A stretch of 64,000 nucleotides of DNA from an uncultured Eubacteriales bacterium (GCA_949288175.1 CASEIV010000002.1:1-64000); one strand, 5' to 3'; numbered from the stretch's first letter, positions 52,238 to 62,279 are shown. Numbers and translations are program-made. Notes: generated from the letters alone by a model not told the origin.

Positions 52238-53275
52238 ATGGAAAAAAGTTTTAGTGAAAGTTATAAAGAAGCAGGCGTAGATGTAACAGCAGGATATAAA
52301 GCAGTAGAGCTAATGAAGAAAAGTGTGCAAGAAACATATACAAAAGGAGTTATGTCAGACCTTGGAGGATTTGGGGGTCTTTTTAAGTTAGATATAAATG
52401 AAATGAAGGAGCCTATTTTAGTGTCAGGAACAGATGGTGTGGGAACGAAACTAAAATTGGCTTTTTTGGTTGACAAACATGATACTATTGGACAAGATTG
52501 TGTAGCTATGTGTGTGAATGATATTGTTTGTTGTGGTGCAAAACCATTATTCTTTTTAGACTATATATCATTATGGAAGAACATTCCTGAAATGGTAGCA
52601 AGTATTGTAAAAGGTGTAGCAGATGGATGTAAAAAAGCAGGATGTGCATTAGTTGGTGGAGAAACAGCAGAAATGCCAGGGCTATATTCTGATAATGAAT
52701 ATGACTTAGCAGGATTTAGTGTAGGTGTTGTAGATAAAGAAAAAATGATTAACCCTGACAATATCCAAGAAGGAGATGTAGTGATTGGTCTTACATCTTC
52801 TGGAGTTCATTCAAATGGATTTTCTTTAGTTAGAAAAATATTTCATGTGAATGAAGAAAATTTAAGAGAATATAGAGAAGAATTAGGAATGACATTAGGA
52901 GAAGCATTATTGACACCAACAAAAATTTATGTAAAACCAGTTTTAAAATTAATAGATAAAGTAACAGTAAAAGGAATTTCTCATATAACTGGCGGTGGTT
53001 TCTATGAGAATATGCCAAGAATGTTAAATGACAATGTTTCATTAGAAATCCAAAAAGATACATATCCAGTACCAGAAATCTTTAAATTAATCCAAAAAGA
53101 AGGAAATATCCCAGAAAGAGATATGTATAATACATTTAATATGGGAATTGGTATGGCAATCATTGTTCCAGAAAGTGATAAAGAAAAAGCATTAAAAGTA
53201 TTAGAGCAAGAAGGCGAAAAAGCATATGTGATTGGAAAGGTGGTTAAAGGAAACAAGGAAATAAAAGTAATATAA
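52238..53275 (+). CDS. purM: Phosphoribosylformylglycinamidine cyclo-ligase (AIR synthetase)
   Basis: Closes FGAM to AIR in purine synthesis. N-terminus [20 protein letters not shown], then [15 protein letters not shown] (ATP and substrate site), [30 protein letters not shown], and [15 protein letters not shown]. 345 aa, complete. GGAAAGGAG RBS. It is the first pur gene of the region. Confidence 0.97.
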   Translation: MEKSFSESYKEAGVDVTAGYKAVELMKKSVQETYTKGVMSDLGGFGGLFKLDINEMKEPILVSGTDGVGTKLKLAFLVDKHDTIGQDCVAMCVNDIVCCGAKPLFFLDYISLWKNIPEMVASIVKGVADGCKKAGCALVGGETAEMPGLYSDNEYDLAGFSVGVVDKEKMINPDNIQEGDVVIGLTSSGVHSNGFSLVRKIFHVNEENLREYREELGMTLGEALLTPTKIYVKPVLKLIDKVTVKGISHITGGGFYENMPRMLNDNVSLEIQKDTYPVPEIFKLIQKEGNIPERDMYNTFNMGIGMAIIVPESDKEKALKVLEQEGEKAYVIGKVVKGNKEIKVI

Positions 53276-53308
53276 AATCAGAGACAAGTATAAATTGTAA
53301 TAAAAAAA

Positions 53309-53337
53309 TTGAATATGTTATGTAAATATGATATAAT
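53309..53337 (+). promoter_or_regulatory. Sigma-A promoter of the 53.4-kb orphan gene
   Basis: TTGAAT-N17-TATAAT with TTATGTAAAT inside the spacer, as at 45555. Confidence 0.8.
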
Positions 53338-53395
53338 ATCTGTCAGGCAACTTGGTAACTAAAGATTCAGGCCCTGTAGGGCCAAGGAGGAAAAT

Positions 53396-53740
53396 ATGGA
53401 AGAAGAGTATTACTTTCGGGCAAAAGATTGTAAAAGGTTAATTATTTTCTTTAAAGAAGGATATTCGAAAGAATATCTAGAAAGAAAAGGATTACTGAAA
53501 CTCAAGTTCGGAGAAGATGCTATAAAGGAACTAGAAGAAGCAGAACTCCATGAGGGCGAAGATTCCCTTCGACTAAAAATAAAAGGCAAGGGAATGATAA
53601 GCATAGAGCCCTGGGGGCGAATAAAAAGATGCTATGGAGGAGAGAGGGTTACCCTATACTCCGATGGCAACTTTGAAATTTGTCAAACAATCTTCTCTAG
53701 AATGAGGCGTTACCTCATTAAGAGAGGCTGGATAAAGTAG
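53396..53740 (+). CDS. Orphan protein of unknown function (114 aa), atypical codons
   Basis: Unrecognised. Basic and acidic patches alternate (KRLIIFFKEGYSKEYLERKG, ELEEAELHEGEDSLRLKIKG), ending RMRRYLIKRGWIK. Codons such as CTC, GGC, CCC, CGA and GCC are far more frequent than in purM and purL, which flank it. The leader ends with GGCCC-TGTA-GGGCC directly before AAGGAGG, and CTTGG upstream could pair with CCAAG over the RBS, so translation may be controlled. Own terminator. Confidence 0.72.
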   Translation: MEEEYYFRAKDCKRLIIFFKEGYSKEYLERKGLLKLKFGEDAIKELEEAELHEGEDSLRLKIKGKGMISIEPWGRIKRCYGGERVTLYSDGNFEICQTIFSRMRRYLIKRGWIK

Positions 53741-53746
53741 GACTCT

Positions 53747-53813
53747 AAAAACGAAGCAGGCAGATATTATATAGGCAGTTCTTGTCGAATGATATCTGCC
53801 TGTTTCGTTTTTA
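53747..53813 (+). terminator. Terminator of the 53.4-kb orphan gene
   Basis: AAAAACGAAGCAGGCAGATA pairs with TATCTGCCTGTTTCGTTTTT (one bulge), a long and strong stem with T-tract. Confidence 0.85.
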
Positions 53814-53890
53814 TATAATTAATCATGTGCACTATTATAAATATAAATATAATAAATCATTACCAAAATAAATAAAGGAGGATTTAGAAA

Positions 53891-56800
53891 ATGGTAAGAA
53901 GAATTTATGTTCAAAAAAAACCAGGATTTGATGTAGAAGCAAAAGGAATCCAAGAGGATTTAAAAGAAAACTTACAGATAAAAGGACTAGAGCAAGTGGT
54001 TATCTTAAACAGATATGATGTATCTAGAGTGGATGAAGAAAGTTACAACAAAGCAAAAACAACCGTATTTTCAGAACCACAAGTAGATGACTATTTTGAT
54101 GAAACCTATACATTTGATCAAAATGATAAAGTATTTGCAGTAGAATATTTACCAGGACAATTTGACCAAAGAGCAAATTCATTAGAAGAATGTTTACAAA
54201 TCATCAGTGGAGGAGAAAGACCAACTTGTAAATCTGCAAAAGTATATATTTTAAAAGGAAATCTTTCAGATGAAGAACTAAAAACCATTAAAAACTATTT
54301 AATCAACTCAGTAGATGCTAGAGAAGCAAGCTTGGAAAAACCAGAAACATTAGAAGATAAATTGCTTGATCCAGAAGATGTCCAAGTTGTAGATGGATTT
54401 ATTCATATGACAGATGATGATACAGAAAAATTCTATGAAAAATACGGTTTTGCTATGGATATTGCAGACTTAAAATTCTGTCAAGAATATTTTAGAGACA
54501 CAGAAAAAAGAGATCCAACAATGACAGAAATGAAAATGATTGATACATACTGGTCAGACCATTGTAGACATACAACTTTTCTTACCAGATTAGAAGAAAT
54601 TGATATTGAATGGGATTTATTAAAAGAAATATATGGAAAATATATAGAATCTAGAAAATTTGTATATCAAGATAGAAAAAAAGATATTTCTTTAATGGAT
54701 GTTGCAACAATAGTGGCAAAAGAATTAAAGAAAAGAGGATTCTTAAAAAATCTTGATGAATCAGAAGAAATCAACGCTTGTAGCATTAAAGCCAATATCA
54801 TGGTAGATGGAAAAGAAGAAGAATATTTAATCATGTTCAAAAATGAGACACATAATCACCCAACAGAAATCGAACCATTTGGTGGAGCTGCAACTTGCCT
54901 AGGAGGAGCGATTCGTGACCCATTATCAGGACGTGTGTATGTATATCAAGCAATGCGTGTAACAGGTTGTGGAGATCCAAGACAAACGATTGAAGAAACA
55001 TTACCACATAAATTACCACAAAGAAAATTAACAAATGAAGCTGCAAGAGGATATAGCTCTTATGGAAATCAAATTGGTTTAGCTACTGGACAAGTTGCTG
55101 AAATCTATCATCCAGGATATGTAGCAAAACGTATGGAAATTGGAGCTTTAGTAGGTGCAGCACCATCTAAAAATGTTATTAGATTAAGACCAGAGCTAGG
55201 AGATAAAGTTATTCTACTTGGTGGAAGAACTGGTAGAGATGGTTGTGGAGGTGCAACAGGTTCATCTAAAGCACATAATAGTGAATCATTAACAAGCTGT
55301 GGTGCAGAGGTACAAAAAGGAAATGCACCAGAAGAAAGAAAAATTCAAAGATTATTTAGAGATCCAGAAGTAACGAAATTAATTAAACGTTGTAATGACT
55401 TTGGTGCTGGTGGTGTATCAGTAGCTATTGGAGAATTAGCAGATGGATTAGAAATAAACTTGGATAAAGTACCTAAAAAATATGAAGGATTAGATGGTAC
55501 AGAACTTGCCATTTCAGAATCACAAGAAAGGATGGCAGTGGTTGTTGCAGATAAAGATGTAGAAAACTTTATTAATTTAGCAGAAAAAGAAAACATTGAA
55601 GCAACAGTTGTTGCAAAAGTTGTAGAAGAACCAAGAGTAAAAATGTATTGGAGAAATAAAGTCATTGTTGACCTATCAAGAGAATTCTTAAATACAAATG
55701 GTGATGTAAAAAATGCTAATGCAAAAATCACAAAACCGTTAGATGCAGAAAACTATTTTGCAAGTAAGCAAGTTAATGACATAGAAAAAACATGGAAAGA
55801 AACTATTACAGATTTAAATTGTTGTTCACAAAGAGGATTAGTAGAAAGATTTGATAGTACAATCGGAGCAAATACAGTTATTATGCCATTTGGTGGAAAA
55901 TATCAATTAACACCAGCAGAAGGAATGGTAGCAAGAATCCCAACATTAGAAGGATATACAGACGCAGGAACCATCATGACATATGGATATAACCCATATA
56001 TTGCAAGTTGGAGTCCATTCCATGGAGCAGTATATGCAATCGTAGAATCAGTTGCAAAATATGTAGCACTTGGTGGAGATTACAAAAAAGCATATTTAAC
56101 ATTACAAGAGTACTTTGAAAAATTAAGAAACGAACCAGAAAGATGGGGAAAACCATTAGCTGCATTACTTGGAGCATACTATGTACAAGAACAATTACAA
56201 ATAGCAGCAATTGGTGGAAAAGACAGTATGTCAGGTTCATATAATGAACTAGATGTGCCACCAACATTAGTATCTTTCTGTATCGGTGATGTAGATACAA
56301 CAAAAGTGGTTTCAAATGAATTTAAGAAAGCAAATTCAAAAGTATATGTATTAAAAATAAAAATGGGAAAAGAAAATATCATTGACTTTGATGATTTAAA
56401 AGAAAACTTTGAATTGGTACATAAATTGATTAATGACGGAAAAGTTTTATCATCAAGTACAATCAAAAATGGTGGAATTGCAGATGTTATCACAAAAAGT
56501 TGTATAGGAAATAAGATTGGATTTAAGTTTGAAAATACAGAAGATTTATTTACACCACTATATGGTTCATTTGTTTTAGAAGCAGCAGAAGATATCGATA
56601 ATGAAAAATTAGAATTATTAGGAACCACAACAAGTGAGAAAGCAATTGCTGTAAATGAAAATGTTGTATTAGACTTAGAGGAATTAATCAAACTTTGGGA
56701 AGAACCATTAGAAAAAGTATTCCCAACAAAAGTAGAACAAAAAGGTGAAGCAAGAAATATCTTAAGTCAAAAAATACCTACAATTACAAGAAAATTACCA

Positions 56801-57604
56801 ATTACAAGACCTCATGTCTTCATACCAGTATTCCCAGGAACAAACTGTGAATATGATTCTGCAAAAGCATTTGAAGATGCAGGTGCAAGAGTTAGTACAG
56901 TAGTATTTAAGAACTTAAAACCACAAGATATACAAGATTCTATTGAGTTATTTGCAAAAGAAATCGAAAAAGCACAAATCATCATGTTCCCAGGAGGATT
57001 TAGTGCCGGAGATGAACCAGATGGTTCAGGAAAATTCATCAGTAGTATCTTTAGAAATCCAAAACTAAAAGATTTAATCCATAAACATCTATATGAAAAA
57101 GATGGATTAATGTTAGGAATTTGTAATGGATTCCAAGCATTAGTAAAATTGGGATTATTACCATATGGAGAAATTAGAGAAATGGATGATACAATGCCAA
57201 CATTAACATTTAATACCATTTCAAGACACCAATCAAAAATGGTTAATACAAAAGTCGTATCAAAAATGTCACCATGGTTTAGCGAAGTTGAATTAGGAGA
57301 GGAATTCACAGTTCCAATTTCACATGGAGAAGGTAGATTTATTGTTTCAAAAGAATTAGAAGAAGAACTAATTGCTAATGGACAAATTGCTACACAATAT
57401 GTTGATTTTAATGGAAATGCAACATATGACATTGACTTTAACCCAAATGGTTCAATAGATGCTATTGAAGGTATTACTAGCCCAGATGGTAGAATTTTAG
57501 GTAAAATGGGACATTCAGAAAGATGCTATAGAGATATCTTGAAAAATATGCCAGGCAAGAAAGATCAAAAGATTTTTGAAGCAGGGGTGAACTATTATAG
57601 ATAA
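53891..57604 (+). CDS. purL: Phosphoribosylformylglycinamidine synthase, single-chain
   Basis: Converts FGAR to FGAM with ATP and glutamine. 1237 aa, the large one-polypeptide form, so separate purS and purQ are not needed. N-terminal PurS-like part (1-150), then DTYWSDHCRHTTF, FKNETHNHPTEIEPFGGAAT (ATP and Mg site) and GDKVILLGGRTGRDGCGGAT. C-terminal class I glutaminase: FPGTNCEYDSAKAF, nucleophile in LGICNGFQALVK, His-x-Glu in PISHGEGRF. AAGGAGG RBS. Followed by a 45-bp inverted repeat. Confidence 0.97.
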   Translation: MVRRIYVQKKPGFDVEAKGIQEDLKENLQIKGLEQVVILNRYDVSRVDEESYNKAKTTVFSEPQVDDYFDETYTFDQNDKVFAVEYLPGQFDQRANSLEECLQIISGGERPTCKSAKVYILKGNLSDEELKTIKNYLINSVDAREASLEKPETLEDKLLDPEDVQVVDGFIHMTDDDTEKFYEKYGFAMDIADLKFCQEYFRDTEKRDPTMTEMKMIDTYWSDHCRHTTFLTRLEEIDIEWDLLKEIYGKYIESRKFVYQDRKKDISLMDVATIVAKELKKRGFLKNLDESEEINACSIKANIMVDGKEEEYLIMFKNETHNHPTEIEPFGGAATCLGGAIRDPLSGRVYVYQAMRVTGCGDPRQTIEETLPHKLPQRKLTNEAARGYSSYGNQIGLATGQVAEIYHPGYVAKRMEIGALVGAAPSKNVIRLRPELGDKVILLGGRTGRDGCGGATGSSKAHNSESLTSCGAEVQKGNAPEERKIQRLFRDPEVTKLIKRCNDFGAGGVSVAIGELADGLEINLDKVPKKYEGLDGTELAISESQERMAVVVADKDVENFINLAEKENIEATVVAKVVEEPRVKMYWRNKVIVDLSREFLNTNGDVKNANAKITKPLDAENYFASKQVNDIEKTWKETITDLNCCSQRGLVERFDSTIGANTVIMPFGGKYQLTPAEGMVARIPTLEGYTDAGTIMTYGYNPYIASWSPFHGAVYAIVESVAKYVALGGDYKKAYLTLQEYFEKLRNEPERWGKPLAALLGAYYVQEQLQIAAIGGKDSMSGSYNELDVPPTLVSFCIGDVDTTKVVSNEFKKANSKVYVLKIKMGKENIIDFDDLKENFELVHKLINDGKVLSSSTIKNGGIADVITKSCIGNKIGFKFENTEDLFTPLYGSFVLEAAEDIDNEKLELLGTTTSEKAIAVNENVVLDLEELIKLWEEPLEKVFPTKVEQKGEARNILSQKIPTITRKLPITRPHVFIPVFPGTNCEYDSAKAFEDAGARVSTVVFKNLKPQDIQDSIELFAKEIEKAQIIMFPGGFSAGDEPDGSGKFISSIFRNPKLKDLIHKHLYEKDGLMLGICNGFQALVKLGLLPYGEIREMDDTMPTLTFNTISRHQSKMVNTKVVSKMSPWFSEVELGEEFTVPISHGEGRFIVSKELEEELIANGQIATQYVDFNGNATYDIDFNPNGSIDAIEGITSPDGRILGKMGHSERCYRDILKNMPGKKDQKIFEAGVNYYR

Positions 57605-57608
57605 GAAT

Positions 57609-57742
57609 TTGAGAACGATGATGATTTTAGGGACGGAGCAAAAAATCATCATTGTTACAAATTAATATATATATAGTTATAGCATTAAAGAATTATTAAT
57701 GATGATTTTTTGCTCCGTCCCTAAAATCATCATCGTTCTCAA
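57609..57742. repeat. Inverted repeat with perfect 45-bp arms (GGGACGGAGC family)
   Basis: 57609-57653 and 57698-57742 are exact reverse complements, with a 44-bp AT-rich loop. The core TTTAGGGACGGAGCAAAAAA recurs at 61296. It fills the purL-purB gap and ends 25 bp before the purB start. Confidence 0.9.
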
Positions 57743-57766
57743 TTAGAAAAAGAAAGGATTGAAAAA

Positions 57767-59203
57767 ATGGAAAACAATAATATTTATAAAACACCACTTT
57801 CTGGTAGATATGCCAGTCCAGAAATGAATAGAATATGGTCAAATAATGAAAAATATTCAACATGGAGAAAATTATGGGTAGCATTAGCAGAAACAGAAAA
57901 GGAATTAGGAATTGATATAACAGATGAACAAATTGAAGAAATGAAGAAAAATGTAGATAATATCGATTATGACATTGTTGCCAAAAGAGAAAAAGAATGT
58001 AGACATGATGTTATGGCACATGTATATGAATTTGGATTAAAATGTCCAAAGGCAAAACCAATTATCCATTTAGGAGCAACTTCATGTTATGTAACAGATA
58101 ATACAGATGTTATTTTAATGTCTAAAGCATTAAAACTAATCAAAGAAAAATTAATTATTGTTATCAAAAACTTAAAAGCATTTGCAGAAAAGAATAAAGA
58201 TGTAACTTGTTTAGGATATACTCATTTCCAACCAGCACAATTAACAACCGTTGGAAAAAGAGCAACTTTATGGATGCAAGATTTATTAGAAGATTTAGAA
58301 GAATTAGAATTTGTTGAAAGCCATATGAAATTATTAGGTTGCAAAGGAACAACAGGAACACAAGAAAGCTTTATGAAATTATTTAAAGATGAGACAAAAG
58401 TAAGACAAATTGACGGAAAAATTGCTGAAAAAATGGGATTTGAAAAAGTATATAATGTATCAGGACAAACCTATACAAGAAAATTAGATTCAAGAGTTTT
58501 AAATTTATTAGCAGAAATTGCACAAAGCTGTTCTAAATTTGCAAATGATATGCGTTTATTACAACATGAAAAAGAGTTAGAAGAACCATTTGAAAAAGGA
58601 CAAATTGGTTCATCAGCTATGGCATATAAAAGAAATCCTATGAGAAGTGAAAGAATCAACTCTTTATCAAGACATGTGATGACATTAGCAATGGATCCAA
58701 GTATCACAACTGCAACACAATGGTTAGAAAGAACATTAGATGACTCAGCAAATAAAAGAATTTGTGTACCAGAAAGCTTTTTAGCAGTAGATGCGATTTT
58801 AATTCTTTATGCTAATATCTCAAGTGATATTGTGGTATATAAAAATGTTATTAAAACAAATATGATGCAAGAATTACCATTTATGGGAACAGAAGAAATT
58901 TTAATGAATGCTGTTCTAAAAGGTGGAGATAGACAAGAATTACATGAAAAAATTAGAGTATATTCTATGGAAGCTGGAAAACAAGTAAAAGAATATGGAA
59001 AACCAAATGACTTAGTACAAAGAATTGCTGCAGATGAAACATTTGGATTGACAGAAGAAGAAATTTTACACATTTTAAATCCAGATCATTTATGTGGAAG
59101 AGCAGTTAGCCAAGTAGAAGATTTTATAAATGAAAGGGTAAATCCAGTATTAGAGAAATATAAAGATTTAGGACAAGATGCTACAATTGAAGTAAACGTA
59201 TAA
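57767..59203 (+). CDS. purB: Adenylosuccinate lyase
   Basis: Catalyses two steps, SAICAR to AICAR and adenylosuccinate to AMP. The fumarase/aspartase superfamily signature is GSSAMAYKRNPMRSERI. Earlier motifs are RHDVMAHVYEFG, HLGATSCYVTDN and GYTHFQPAQLTTVGKR. 478 aa, the longer eukaryote-like type also found in Clostridia. GAAAGGATTG RBS region. Confidence 0.96.
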   Translation: MENNNIYKTPLSGRYASPEMNRIWSNNEKYSTWRKLWVALAETEKELGIDITDEQIEEMKKNVDNIDYDIVAKREKECRHDVMAHVYEFGLKCPKAKPIIHLGATSCYVTDNTDVILMSKALKLIKEKLIIVIKNLKAFAEKNKDVTCLGYTHFQPAQLTTVGKRATLWMQDLLEDLEELEFVESHMKLLGCKGTTGTQESFMKLFKDETKVRQIDGKIAEKMGFEKVYNVSGQTYTRKLDSRVLNLLAEIAQSCSKFANDMRLLQHEKELEEPFEKGQIGSSAMAYKRNPMRSERINSLSRHVMTLAMDPSITTATQWLERTLDDSANKRICVPESFLAVDAILILYANISSDIVVYKNVIKTNMMQELPFMGTEEILMNAVLKGGDRQELHEKIRVYSMEAGKQVKEYGKPNDLVQRIAADETFGLTEEEILHILNPDHLCGRAVSQVEDFINERVNPVLEKYKDLGQDATIEVNV

Positions 59204-59249
59204 AAATCGGGAGGAACCTTAACAAAAGTCAATATTGAATCACAAGAGG

Positions 59250-59303
59250 AGGGGACATTCCTTAGCCTAAGTGGACATGACCTAAGGGTAAGGTGTGTCC
59301 CCT
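59250..59303. repeat. GGGGACA inverted repeat after purB
   Basis: AGGGGACATTCCTTAGCC against GGGTAAGGTGTGTCCCCT, matching at 15 of 18 positions, loop 18 nt. No T-tract. Related in style to the GGGACGG repeats. Confidence 0.7.
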
Positions 59304-59327
59304 GATCAAAAAGAGAGGATATAAATA

Positions 59328-59957
59328 ATGATTAAAAATATAATATTTGATTTGTCAGAAGTTATCATATCAGGGTATCGTGGGATAGAAGAAGTCGTAT
59401 TAGAAAGTCAATATGGAACTTTTGAGAACAAAAAATTATTAGAAAATGAAGTAGATTTAGATTCCATGAGAGAAAATGAAACTTTCTTAAACTTGTTAAG
59501 AGGAAAATTAACAGAGGAAGAATATTTAAATCATGTATTGAAAAATAAAAAATGGAATGTATCTGTAGAACAATTAAAGATAGCTATTCGTCAAAACTTA
59601 AACAAACCTATTCCAGGAACAATGGAAATTATTAAAGAACTAAAAGAAGGAAAATATCAATTAATATTGTTATCAGACCATGCTAGAGAATGGATGAAAT
59701 ATATCGAAGAAAATAATAAAGATTTAGAGATTTTTGACAAAAAAATATTTTCTTATGATATAGGAACTGTCAAATCAGATGAGCAAACTTTTAAAATTGT
59801 ATTAGAACAAGCAGGAATTGTAGCAGACGAAACATTATTTATAGACGATTACGAGAAAAACGTAGAAAATGCAGAAGCAGTAGGAATTCATGGAATTGTA
59901 TTTGAAAATGCAGAACAATTAAGAAAAGTATTATCTTCAGAGTATCATTTATTATAA
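59328..59957 (+). CDS. HAD-superfamily hydrolase
   Basis: 209 aa, subfamily IA with a helical cap (about 20-85). Motif I is IIFDLSEVI: the nucleophile Asp is present, but the usual second Asp is Ser, as in YihX-type members where that position is not Asp either. Motif II LLSDHA, motif III Lys in KSDEQTF, motif IV FIDDYEKNV. The substrate is unknown. It lies inside the purine cluster, so a nucleotide or sugar-phosphate substrate is possible but unproven. Confidence 0.85.
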   Translation: MIKNIIFDLSEVIISGYRGIEEVVLESQYGTFENKKLLENEVDLDSMRENETFLNLLRGKLTEEEYLNHVLKNKKWNVSVEQLKIAIRQNLNKPIPGTMEIIKELKEGKYQLILLSDHAREWMKYIEENNKDLEIFDKKIFSYDIGTVKSDEQTFKIVLEQAGIVADETLFIDDYEKNVENAEAVGIHGIVFENAEQLRKVLSSEYHLL

Positions 59958-59989
59958 TGATAAAATAAATATAAAGGAGAGGTAGATAT

Positions 59990-61291
59990 ATGAAAAAATG
60001 TCTATTACTAGGAAATGGTGGAAGAGAAGCCGTACTTGCTGAACAAATTGCAAAAGGATATGCGTTATATGCCGTATTACCATATGCAAATCCATCAATT
60101 GTAGAGCAAGTAGAAAAAGCAAATGGAAAATATATCATAGGAGATCCATTTGATAAAGAACTTGTAGAAAAATTTGTAAAAGAAGAAGGAATTCAAGCAG
60201 CAGTGGTTAGTCAAGATAATTTGTTACAAGAAGGATTAATTGATTTAGCAAGAAAACTTGGATTACAAACCTTTGGACCAACATCAAAAGGTGCAAAAGT
60301 AGAATGGAGTAAAACCTATGCTTTAGATATTGTAAAACAATTAGCACCTGAAATGGTGATTCGAAATGAAAGTGTAAAAACCATTGAAGAATTAGACAAT
60401 GTTATGAAGAACTACAATGATGACAGCTTTGTTGTAAAACCAGAAGGATTAACAGGCGGAAAAGGTGTTAAAGTAGGTGGTATCCACTTTAAAGGAAAAG
60501 AAGAAGGATACGATTATGCTAAATCTTGTTTAGAATCTGATGGAAGTGTTATTGTACAAGATAAAGTAGAAGGTAGAGAATTTACCGTTATGGCATTAAC
60601 AGATGGTGAAAATATCGTTGTAACACCAATTACCTTTGACTACCCATATCGTTTTGACGAAGATAAAGGACCGGGAACTGGAGGAATGGGATGCCTTAGT
60701 TTTGAAAATGGATTATTACCATTCTTAGAGCAGAAAGATGTAGATGTATGTAGTAAATTGATAAAAGATACCATTCAATATGTCAATAAAGACAGTTTAG
60801 AATTTACAGGTGTAATTTATGGTGGATTTTTCAAATGTAAAGATGGTATTAAATTTATTGAATTTAATGCAAGATTTGGAGATCCAGAAGCATTAAATGT
60901 ATTAAACTCTTTAGAAACACCATTTACAGAAGTATTAGAAAATATATTTAATAAAAAATTAAGTGCAGAAAATTGTAAATTCAAAAAGAATTATACATTT
61001 ACGATTTATGTAGTAAGCCCAGATTATGCAATACAAAAAAGCAAAGAACCATGTGTATTTACAGTCAATAAAAAGGCAATTGAAGAAAGTGGTGCTAAAA
61101 TATATTTTGCAAGTACAAAACCAGTAGAAGGAAATACTTATGAGGCTGTAGGAACTTCAAGATTATTTGGTGTCACAACAATGGGAAATACATTAGAAGA
61201 AGCAAAAGAAAAAGCATACAAAGCACTAGAAGGAAATATTAGTGATAATTTAGATTATAGAAAAGATATTGGAGAAATTTACGAACATTAA
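59990..61291 (+). CDS. purD: Phosphoribosylamine-glycine ligase
   Basis: Second step of purine synthesis, joins glycine to phosphoribosylamine. ATP-grasp enzyme: start CLLLGNGGREAVLAEQIA, QDNLLQEGL, FVVKPEGLTGGKGVKV, GPGTGGMGCLS and FIEFNARFGDPEALNVL (metal site). 433 aa. AAAGGAGAGG RBS; 32 bp after the HAD gene and likely co-transcribed. Confidence 0.96.
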   Translation: MKKCLLLGNGGREAVLAEQIAKGYALYAVLPYANPSIVEQVEKANGKYIIGDPFDKELVEKFVKEEGIQAAVVSQDNLLQEGLIDLARKLGLQTFGPTSKGAKVEWSKTYALDIVKQLAPEMVIRNESVKTIEELDNVMKNYNDDSFVVKPEGLTGGKGVKVGGIHFKGKEEGYDYAKSCLESDGSVIVQDKVEGREFTVMALTDGENIVVTPITFDYPYRFDEDKGPGTGGMGCLSFENGLLPFLEQKDVDVCSKLIKDTIQYVNKDSLEFTGVIYGGFFKCKDGIKFIEFNARFGDPEALNVLNSLETPFTEVLENIFNKKLSAENCKFKKNYTFTIYVVSPDYAIQKSKEPCVFTVNKKAIEESGAKIYFASTKPVEGNTYEAVGTSRLFGVTTMGNTLEEAKEKAYKALEGNISDNLDYRKDIGEIYEH

Positions 61292-61295
61292 AAAA

Positions 61296-61403
61296 GTGAT
61301 GATTTTGGGGACGGAGCAAAAAATCATCACTAATAGTTAGTTAATGTTATATTATAAATTAATCTTCAATAATGATGATTTTTTGCTCCGTCCCCAAAAT
61401 CAC
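61296..61403. repeat. Inverted repeat, GGGACGGAGC family, second copy
   Basis: GTGATGATTTTGGGGACGGA and GCAAAAAATCATCAC on the left, AATGATGATTTTTTGC and TCCGTCCCCAAAATCAC on the right, about 40 bp apart. The core is the same as at 57609 with one changed base. Fills the purD-purN gap. Confidence 0.88.
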
Positions 61404-61438
61404 CCAAAATCATCAAAAAAGAACTTTAAGGTTTTACC

Positions 61439-62011
61439 TTAAAGTTCGCCTGTTTCAAATTTCTTAATGACATTAACTAATTGAATTTTTTCAGCAGCTT
61501 GTACTTTACTTGCTAACGTTTCAGGGGTATCTGTTTCTAGAACATCAACAACGGTTTGACTAATGATATTACCTTTGTCATATTCGTTATTGATATAGTG
61601 AACAGTTACGCCACTTTGTTTTTCTTTAGCATCTATAACAGCCTTATGCACATGCATACCATGCATCCCTTTACCACCATATTTAGGAAGTAAAGAAGGG
61701 TGTGTATTGATGATTGTATAGTTAGAAAGTAATTTATCACCAATTAATTTTAAATAACCTGCTAAAACAATTAGGTTGACATCATAATGAGATAATACTT
61801 CATATAACTCATTATCAATATCTTGATAATTCTTATTTTTAATGACATAAGTAGGAATATTTGCTTTTTTGGCTCTTTCTAATGCGAAAGCATCAGGATT
61901 ATTAGAAACAACTAATGCAATTTGAGAATGTAATTCTTTTTTATCAATCGCATCAATAATAGATTGTAATGTAGAGCCATTGCCAGAAGCAAAAACAACT
62001 AAATTATACAT
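61439..62011 (-). CDS. purN: Phosphoribosylglycinamide formyltransferase
   Basis: Formylates GAR using 10-formyl-THF. Start LVVFASGNGSTLQSIID, VVSNNPDAFALERA, LAGYLKLIG, the catalytic Asn and His in INTHPSLLPKYGGKGMHG, and the Asp in NEYDKGNII. 190 aa. AGGAG RBS. It is on the opposite strand to the flanking purD and purF. Confidence 0.95.
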   Translation of the reverse strand: MYNLVVFASGNGSTLQSIIDAIDKKELHSQIALVVSNNPDAFALERAKKANIPTYVIKNKNYQDIDNELYEVLSHYDVNLIVLAGYLKLIGDKLLSNYTIINTHPSLLPKYGGKGMHGMHVHKAVIDAKEKQSGVTVHYINNEYDKGNIISQTVVDVLETDTPETLASKVQAAEKIQLVNVIKKFETGEL

Positions 62012-62081
62012 ATAAACAACTCCTTATATAAATTTGTGTGATTTGATTGCATTGTAGCAAAAACACAAGCAAATGTCAAAT

Positions 62082-62174
62082 TGAACGATAGGGACGTGCC
62101 AAATCGTTTAATTTGGAAATCATAGAAAGATAATAAAAAAATTAATTGAACATTTGGCATGTCCTTATCGTTCA
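62082..62174. repeat. Inverted repeat, GGGACGTGCCAAATCGTT family
   Basis: TGAACGATAGGGACGTGCCA then AATCGTT on the left, CATTTGGCATGTCC then TTATCGTTCA on the right. Short relative of the outer arms of the 16584 element. Occupies the divergent purN-purF gap, where promoters of both genes must lie. Confidence 0.82.
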
Positions 62175-62279
62175 TAGGAAAAAGAAAAATTTTCCAATCC
62201 AATAATAGAGACAAAAAGAGATTTTTTTGATATAATAAATTTATCATATAAACAAAAATAGAAAGAGAGTAGTGGAAAA

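Noticed and set aside
57605..62180. CRISPR array suggested by repeated GGGACGGAGC units
   Set aside because: The units are inverted, kilobases apart and interrupted by genes. There is no regular repeat-spacer pattern and no cas gene.
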